64,000 nt of DNA from Armillaria gallica. Its lineage: Eukaryota; Basidiomycota; Agaricomycetes; Agaricales; Physalacriaceae. The notes below the pieces were generated by a model that was not told the origin of the DNA, searched no databases, and saw only the letters and a program-made list of their open reading frames with translations. Position numbers and translations under genes: made by a program. The DNA is taken from the NCBI GenBank assembly GCA_037576215.1, contig JBANDB010000004.1:1488001-1552000 (forward strand), read 5' to 3'. Below are positions 57,717-64,000 of the stretch, piece after piece (positions within the stretch are counted from its first letter, which is position 1; every line of letters begins with the position of its first letter).

Positions 57717-57959
57717 ATGAGCAACAACAAACTATCCAGAACCAGCATCGTACGTTGTGCTGCCGCTGCGGTACTCGAATGCTTCAAAACTCTCAATGTT
57801 CGTTGGGGTACCTATGGCGACCTGGCCAAGCTTCTTCTCTGTGGCTCACGAACCCGCGACTCTGTGAATCTTGCCTTCTCGCTCTTTGTTGTATACTCTG
57901 ATTTATGGCGTACTAGTGGCAATTCAACGTCCATATCATGGGCGATTCAACGACGCTAA
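57717..57959 (+). pseudogene. NTase-like paralogue 1, catalytic signature lost
   Basis: The 80-codon frame begins MSNNKLSRTS. Its core AAVLECFKTL-NVRWGTYGDLAKLLLCGSRTRDSVNLAF aligns block for block with the nucleotidyltransferase core of the gene at 58887-59973, but G-S has become G-D and the DVD metal-binding pair has become S-V-N. It ends at TAA 57957. A GT (gtatac, 57890) may be the donor of an intron into the next frame, in which case this and the next entry would be one gene. Confidence 0.5.
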
Positions 57960-58648
57960 GGTGTGCCACCCAACATCTGGCAAGCGTTGATCGCCGATTC
58001 TCCCTCACCCTGGATGTTGCTCCTGACATAACTCACATGTCCTACAATGACAATGTTTTGAACCATGAATTACTGACGAAGAAGCGCAGATGCAAGATCA
58101 TCTTCGTCTGCGGTACTTTGTACAGTATTTTCATCGTCAAAGATATTCCCCTTCTTCCGATTCAGGTTATTCTATATCAACTCCTGAAGAAGTCGGGACG
58201 TGGACGGGTGGCTGAAGCCATCGCGATCAGCAAAGCATACCTACGTCTTCCTGATCGACCGCCTGCTATATGGGACCTCGCTCCCGCAGAGCAGCCGCAA
58301 TTCCTGGACCTTTTAGCGGAAGTAAAGATTCTATCACCCCATGCTGCAAAGGTATTAGACCGTCTACACCCCGCCGTGCCTCTGATCCACCCTGCGCCAC
58401 CTATCGCCCTACCTTCCGTCCCGTCAACTGTGAGATCTGGTTCAACAAGAACCACGAGGAAATCATTCCTATCTGTCCGAGAAAGAGAGAATATCCATCG
58501 TTCAAAGGTCATTTTTCATGCCATACACACTATCTCGAAATGTGCTCGTCGGCTAGGATACGACTGCTTCCTCGCCGGATCAGGATACGTTCCTTGGTAT
58601 GTCATGGGGTCGCCTGTTACTCTAATGGTACCTTTATACCCTCTTTGA
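57938..58648 (+). CDS. NTase-like paralogue 2, degenerate core (236 aa)
   Basis: The ATG at 57938 opens a 236-codon frame. Near its end, SKCARRLGYDCFLAGSGYVPWY aligns with LLQELGYSCAIFGSAACFLY of the third paralogue. The strand-turn G-S is kept, but the following DxD segment is absent before the stop. A GT at the aligned intron position (58596) followed by ttcag at 58666 may continue the gene into 58668-58773. Residues 80-150 are helical with a Pro-rich linker (VPLIHPAPPIALPSVPST). A catalytically dead or partial protein is likely. Confidence 0.5.
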   Translation: MGDSTTLRCATQHLASVDRRFSLTLDVAPDITHMSYNDNVLNHELLTKKRRCKIIFVCGTLYSIFIVKDIPLLPIQVILYQLLKKSGRGRVAEAIAISKAYLRLPDRPPAIWDLAPAEQPQFLDLLAEVKILSPHAAKVLDRLHPAVPLIHPAPPIALPSVPSTVRSGSTRTTRKSFLSVRERENIHRSKVIFHAIHTISKCARRLGYDCFLAGSGYVPWYVMGSPVTLMVPLYPL

Positions 58649-58886
58649 ATTGTCGAAACTTCTTATTTGCTCTTCAGTCGAAGCACCTTCACATCAAATT
58701 CTGGGTCATCTCATATAGTGGCCATGGCCTTCACACACACTTCAGCGTAGTCTGTGCAAACAACACGTTTTAAAAGCAAGTCGAGGTGCTTTACAGTACG
58801 TTGGACATGTCGGTGGAAAGTTAAAAGGCTGTTTTTTCAGCTTTGAAAAACCTCCATCGTCATTAGGCTTGCGCCATGATGCGCTC

Positions 58887-59973
58887 ATGGGGACGTCCTT
58901 CAACAAAATTCCGGTCATCAATCAAAGTTACCAATTCTTTGTCTTGCTCAAATCCTTGAGCTCTCGAAGACACCTTCTGGAGAAAAGGACGTACAAGAAT
59001 CTTGCGGCGGTTTTGGAGTTCCTGTGTCAGCGAAATGTTGATGTCCGCACGGCATTCAAAGACGGAAGCAAACTGGCTGAGCTTGACCGGCTCGTTTGGA
59101 CTTTGTCGACTATCTATCCAAATCTCAGAAGATATTTCACTGCTATCGGTTTTTCTTCTGTCCTCACCCCCAACACTCGCCCAGAGGCGAGAACAAGTGG
59201 TTCATCACCCCCCATACGAGTCCCAGCCACCGACGCACAGGATGGAGTCGTATTTCAAGCAGCCGTCGATGCTACACGTCTCCTTCAAGAGTTGGGCTAT
59301 TCGTGTGCCATCTTTGGCAGTGCTGCTTGTTTTCTCTATGGGAATAAACGTCTCCCGAATGTATGTGTCTTCGCTCTCGTCGACCAAGGTTAAGCTCATA
59401 GCCGCTGATACACCATTGCAGGATGTCGATATCCTCATCTCAACTACTGAAGACCCAGAGACTATCAAGCGCTCTCTGGTCAACAAGAGCCCTCTCCATT
59501 TCTACCTTGTACGGGCCAAGACGCCGGGGGCGACTTACAAAGTCTTATGGTACAGACATGGACAGAATATCGGACAAAGGGTCGTGATTAAGCGAACCAA
59601 GGTTGACATTGTCGTGGCTGGTACGATGATGCTACCTGTCCTGCCATCGCAGTCCATCATCATGAAGAGAACGTTGCCTGTCGTTCCCCTAGAGGTTCTT
59701 CTCTTACACAAGCTTCAAGGATGGTACGATCATATGACAGCGCCCGAGCTGTACAAGCAAAGAAAGCAGACTGTCGATGTAGCGGACATTCGGTCTACCC
59801 TCAAGATTGTACTCCAGAGCTTGACGGGAAATGAGAGATCATGGGCTTCGGTGGCGCTGAATTTCTTTCAGGAAGAATTCCAACAGCTTACTACAGATAG
59901 GGTGAAGCTCTTCTGTTCTGCGTATGCAGACTGTACGGATGATTGGTGTCGACTTGGATTTGATATTGCGTAA
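58887..59973 (+). CDS. NTase-fold protein with intact G-S and D-x-D signature (about 341 aa)
   Basis: Exon 1 starts at the in-frame ATG 58887 and ends at 59360. A 61-nt GT-AG intron (59361-59421) joins in phase 0 to exon 2 (59422-59973, stop TAA). The minimal nucleotidyltransferase signature spans the intron: IFGSAACFLYG, then DVDILIST (two metal-binding Asp), and a third acidic strand KVDIVVAG about 55 residues later. Such folds transfer NMP to nucleic acid, protein or small molecules. The family is expanded in Agaricomycetes, with substrate unknown. The C-terminal region (VPLEVLLLHKLQGW and the helix after it) is typical of these proteins. Upstream exons cannot be excluded. It is the only member of the local tandem group with all three acidic residues. 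Confidence 0.75.
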
Positions 59974-60204
59974 ATTGTTATGCCAGTAGATTTGGCCCTT
60001 ACAATGTAAATACTATTGCCACACTATTACCGAGCTATTTCATTGGGTACTACGCCAGTCTGAGCTCCGGTTTAAACCAATCATCTTCCATTCGAATATT
60101 GTCTTTCAACGGCTTATATTGGCTTCATACATCGCGCAGCTAAGGACACTTAGATCAATACAGGGGTCCCTCGGTCCTGTGGGTGCCGCCAGCGCATACG
60201 AGAC
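59974..60204. other. 3' flank of the NTase gene; no gene
   Basis: Only untranslated-like sequence up to the left target duplication of the hAT-like MITE. Confidence 0.4.
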
Positions 60205-60212
60205 AGAAATTC

Positions 60213-60802
60213 TAAGGCAGGGCTAATAATTCCCAGGGCTGTTAATAACATGTTATTTAACATTGGGTCGAGAGAGGGTATTTATTCACCCAGTTATTAA
60301 CGGTTAATAAACATTTTGCGAAATATTGTGAGTAACATGCGAGAAAAGGACTTTCTAACGAGTTGATAACGAAAAGGTCAGTTAAAAATGTGGAACAGGT
60401 TAGATATTATCCCAGTCGATCTCATCCATGTCCTTTTCAGGTCCCTCGACATTACTAGCATGCCTTGATGCTGTTGGCGACTCGACCAGTGTTGCAAGAT
60501 CAAGCACCCCATCACCCGTAGTCCGTGTTCTCCAACCGAATTTAGCGAACTTTCGCGTGGGAGACTGCTCAGATGCCATGCAATCTGTTCAGCCGTCAAT
60601 CAGCGCGTACTACTAGTGCGCGCTGACGTAGAAAGGCTCAACCAGCCTGCATAGCCCCGGCAAGTGCTTAATATTTGTTCGATATATTCACATTTATTCA
60701 CTAGGTGCTTTGGGCTACCCAGTTATTAACTTGTTTTTAACGTGTTAATAACAATGTTAATAAACCGATGTTAATTAATATCCATTTTCTAGCCCTGCCT
60801 TA
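60213..60802. mobile_element. hAT-like MITE, 590 bp, with perfect 8-bp target duplication
   Basis: It starts TAAGGCAGGGCTA, and its right end is the reverse complement of the same 13-mer. The octamer agaaattc flanks it on both sides (60205-60212 and 60803-60810). Internally it is AT-rich with many TTAATAA motifs near both ends. One 62-codon frame (60428-60616) may be residual. The CAGGGCT core links it to the larger hAT-like element at 47868. Confidence 0.88.
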
Positions 60803-60876
60803 AGAAATTCAACGAATAGCTCAAGCCTGAAGTTTGTCCTCGGATTTAAACGATGCCCCATGTGCTAGGAGCCTAG

Positions 60877-61428
60877 TAGTCTCTCATAGACAGACAGACG
60901 ATACATACCTGATGAGAGAGGGAGGGACGGTATGTATGTAGTCTGTTTTTTTCCCAGGGATTCTTGCTATAACCATCGCTTCCGTTACGTAAAATTATCA
61001 CGTGCTCAAGGAACACGCCCATTTATTTTTTCATCTTGACGTGATTTTGCTCTCATTCCTCTGCTATCGACGCGCTGTACTACACGTAAAATACTGATAT
61101 AATAAAATTCCATGTTCTAAAAATGCCCCATAAGGGAAGGTCTCGAGGCGCATTTCCTCAAAACACCGGTGTCCCTGCTATCCCACCTGATGCAGAGCAA
61201 ACTTCATTTTTGATACTGGATGACTTGCCTGACGATCTTCATGTAACTCCCAAGAAATTTTTGAGGCCATGGCATGGCAGAGGCACGAGAGTGGCAGAAA
61301 TATGGGCGGTGCGACGGTGCAAGACGCAGTAGTAGCCCTTGTGGTGGTGGGAAAGTCCTTCCAAACATGGCTGTTGATGTAACGGGGCCGATGGTCATAG
61401 CAAGGGGGGCGCGGTTAAAACAGGACTA
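60877..61428 (+). mobile_element. 552-bp element, copy 2 (intact)
   Basis: It runs from TAGTCTCTCA to ACAGGACTA and is flanked by ggagcctag on both sides (60868-60876 and 61429-61437). Near its left end cagacagacgatacatacc and ggtatgtatgtagtctg form an internal hairpin (about 60890-60945). It carries the 69-codon ORF. It contains one ACGC (61015) exactly where the other copy holds the LTR element. Confidence 0.88.
61123..61332 (+). CDS. 69-aa ORF of the 552-bp element, copy 2
   Basis: Same start, stop and length as the ORF at 26353-26562, with a few replacements (for example GRSRGAF here for GRTQGAF). Unknown family. The upstream TATA-like gatataataaaa is conserved. Confidence 0.4.
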   Translation: MPHKGRSRGAFPQNTGVPAIPPDAEQTSFLILDDLPDDLHVTPKKFLRPWHGRGTRVAEIWAVRRCKTQ

Positions 61429-61437
61429 GGAGCCTAG

Positions 61438-64000
61438 GCCGTCGAGCGGAAATTTTAAAAGTCCCTTCAGTAATACCCGTCTACCTGAGAATGTCGCCCT
61501 CTGGCGTCCATTGAGACATAGAATTGGGATTGAGTATTTCTGTGAACGAGATAACTAATCATGATCTCTGATTGATTCTACGGTGTTCTGTAAGATCTGA
61601 TTTTATACATCGATCCAGAGAACATCACGACTACTCAAAATCCGAGAGTAACGATCCCCATGCATTAGCCCCCCCAGGCGTCTTGTCATAGATCTCAGCG
61701 CTCACCCGACCTATGCGGTTCTGAGAGATAGCTGAGCTCTGGCTGAGGGAGGGGGAAAAAGGTCTGCCGCTGGACAACTCAAATAACGCGGAAGGCATGT
61801 GCACCATGCACCGAATACCCACGTCGATATCATCGTCTGCAGCTCTTGCAAGCCGTCTAGCGCTTCTGCAGAATATCTTTGACAATAGTAGAACCAAGGC
61901 CTTCAAATATTGATGGGCAGTGTTTCCACATCAGACGAAGACTGGACGCCGCATCGACAACGTCTGTATGAGAGGGTATGTGACCTTCCGGCTGTATGAT
62001 CGAAGATGGAAATGATATCTGGTGATGGTAGCACCCTTGATGCGTGCTGGCAGCCAATGCGTGTACTATGCTCTAAGAGAAGGGAGCCAAGATAAGGTGT
62101 TCGCTTTAGCTCAGCGGCTTCTGCGATGACGCGACGTACTGCTCAAAACGTATAGAAAGGTGACAATACCAGAAAGGAAGGATATATCAGGGAGAAGAGA
62201 AGATAGCTTGCAGAGTTTGGAGCGCGCAGGGGGAAGCTGTGAAGGCTGTTAGCAGGAGAAGTATACTCAGTGCACAATGATGCCTTACCGGTCACCCGTC
62301 GTGAGAATTGTTCGCTCTTTATCATACTATATATGACTGCGCATCATGGTAGATGCCTTTCTTCTGCTAACGGCAATAAGCAATGGCCTACCACAAGATG
62401 CGATCAAACCACTCACCAAATTGACCACATACGCCTACAAGTACCATCCGTCGATGCTATATCGTCCTAAATCAACATCCAGCCTGAGTATCAGATGAAT
62501 GACAGTTGCTCAGCGCCGAATATCCTTGGCGGCAACGCCAGCGAGCTTGGTATGAATGGCACAGCATCTGTCTTGTTGATTTTCTGTGGAAACAGGGACC
62601 ACCGGTATTTCTCCAGAGACCGCAAATCCTAAAGATAGAAATAAAACAGCGGATATCAACATTGGCCGAAGGCTAAAACAAAGTGAGCTGTACTTAGAAA
62701 GACCATCCCGGAATTGACACCGAGGAAAAGTGGAGCACAAGAAGCGGTGGCAGGAGATAACGAGTTGAGAAACACTTTGAAAGAGCACAAGCGACGACAT
62801 CATGGTGAGAGGGGAGAGTGTCACGGACAAAAACGGCAATATCGGAACCGGTCAACAACATGGGGACCGAAGTAGCCGAAGCTTCTCTTCTCCAGTTGTT
62901 TGCTTCTTCGACGCGACTCTCAGCCTCAAGCTTACCATCTGACGTGCCACGTGCCACTTTCACTACACTGCTGAGGATCCTGGCTGTAAAAAATCTTCTG
63001 ACTCCTTTGCTCTGTCTTCCAGTGACCACGATGCTCTGGCCCACTGGCATCAATCTTTAGCGGGTTTTGTCTTTCGAGACGCGTACGTTGCGTGGTTCTC
63101 GCATTTGTATTAGCACCGACGGCTATTCCATAACATCCCCTTTATCAGGAGCTGCTTGTAGGACATTGAAGATGGACGACTGTCGACTTTGGCTTTGGGC
63201 TTTTCATAACTTTGTGAGTCACCCCCTTCAAATTCCATAAGTCTCAGAATTTGAAGGAAGATCATAATCATAGCATTTAGCTGCGAGTATACTGTGGGCG
63301 AAAGACCTAGGAACACGATGAGCTATATACAACATCTCAAGAAGACACCAAGGTAAGCAACTTTGATATCTTCTACCGCTGTCTCTCTCAACCAAATTAT
63401 GGCGTCTCGCTAAATGGTTTATTTTTTTAGCTAGGTGTGATGGTCCTCGAGTACTGGCGACCTATAAGGAACGGCATGCATAATCTGATATAACGGTGGC
63501 GAAAGCTCCCAGTTGTGGTTAGGAGAGATGGATTTATGACAGCCGTCAAGATACTTCTTACTCTTTGTCTTCTCTCGCCGAGCTGAGGGTTTGTCTTTAC
63601 AGACGGACCAAATTTTACCAACGCGTCGCTCATCCCCATCGCACAGGACCTACATCACAGTTATGAATATGAAACCCCCATCATCAATCTCGAAACAGCA
63701 GCCATCATGCCAAAATGTGCCGAGCCTCTTCGACATTGCGTCGATGGTCTTCGCGCTGTTCTCCTCGAATCTCTGAGCACGGTTCCTTGTTAGCATCGAA
63801 ATTCGATATTGTACTATGCTTCATTAATTTCTCATTAATACGCTGTTTCCAGGCGCCTGATCCGGAGAAATGTCATCGGCTTACAGTGTTTCGTCTCGCT
63901 GCCGCCGTACGCCGAACCCGCGACTTGATCGATATCTCTCCTAATCCTCATCAATACACGGCGCTAGCATGTGGCCCCATACCGTACATTCAGCCATATA
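61438..64000 (-). other. Unresolved minus-strand gene remnants
   Basis: Coding-looking minus-strand fragments occur at 61631-61906 (ending SLLSDFE), 61857-62057, 62510-62839, 62694-63053, 63427-63639 and around 63660-63780 (an RLGTFWHDGCCFEIDDGG reading). They suggest one or two multi-exon genes transcribed leftward and continuing past the window edge, but overlapping frames at 61860-61906 and 62694-62839 imply frameshifts or introns I could not resolve. I recognise no domain. Confidence 0.35.

Noticed and set aside
60428..60616. 62-codon ORF in the hAT-like MITE as a transposase remnant
   Set aside because: No hAT dimerisation or zinc-finger motif visible; length is compatible with chance.

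Overview
The window looks like a repeat-rich, heterochromatin-like stretch of a mushroom-forming basidiomycete (Agaricomycetes) genome. The basis is: very short GT-AG introns (about 44-66 nt), a Ty3/gypsy element whose RT and integrase motifs are of the agaricomycete kind, and scattered members of families that are expanded in these fungi (HET-domain, MYND-finger, PHD-finger, F-box/LRR-like, NTase-fold and DUF6534-like membrane proteins). Many are broken. No bacterial-type operons, rRNA or CRISPR arrays are visible.

Layout. 0-11 kb: old segmental duplications with a 702-bp TIR insertion, a truncated NTase-like gene start, a PHD-finger gene end, an inverted-repeat element and a HET-type gene that lost its catalytic-core region. 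11.05-26.66 kb: a 552-bp non-autonomous element (9-bp target duplication) that was later split by a 15,052-bp LTR retrotransposon (4-bp duplication ACGC). An intact second copy of the 552-bp element at 60.9 kb and a paralogous empty segment at 34.5 kb prove the nesting order. 26.7-35.6 kb: further duplicated segments and an intact-looking HET gene. 36-46 kb: mostly decayed sequence, with copies of an unrecognised repeat family. 47.2-51.6 kb: an F-box/LRR-like gene split by a 3.36-kb hAT-like element. 52.1-53.2 kb: a membrane-protein pseudogene. 54.8-60 kb: a MYND-finger gene and a tandem group of NTase-fold paralogues, of which only the last keeps its catalytic signature. 60.2-64 kb: a hAT-like MITE, the second 552-bp element, and unresolved decayed genes.

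The most unusual object is the retrotransposon. Its sense strand carries gag, protease and RT-RNaseH-integrase as three separate reading frames, joined by two identical overlapping stop/start junctions (TGATG). Pol has three in-frame TGA codons although the two LTRs are almost identical. Between pol and the 3' LTR the opposite strand holds two multi-exon genes (6 and 10 exons) with consistent GT-AG introns: a complete 409-aa protein, and a protein of about 539 aa broken by a single missing base. Introns in antisense orientation cannot be removed from the sense genomic RNA, which explains how a retroelement can keep them. The whole element (LTRs, coding regions, introns) is also saturated with the palindrome ACTAGT, in all reading frames, which is rare in the flanking DNA. 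I recognise no function for the two antisense proteins; both have basic, nuclear-localisation-like stretches, and one has a Cys cluster.
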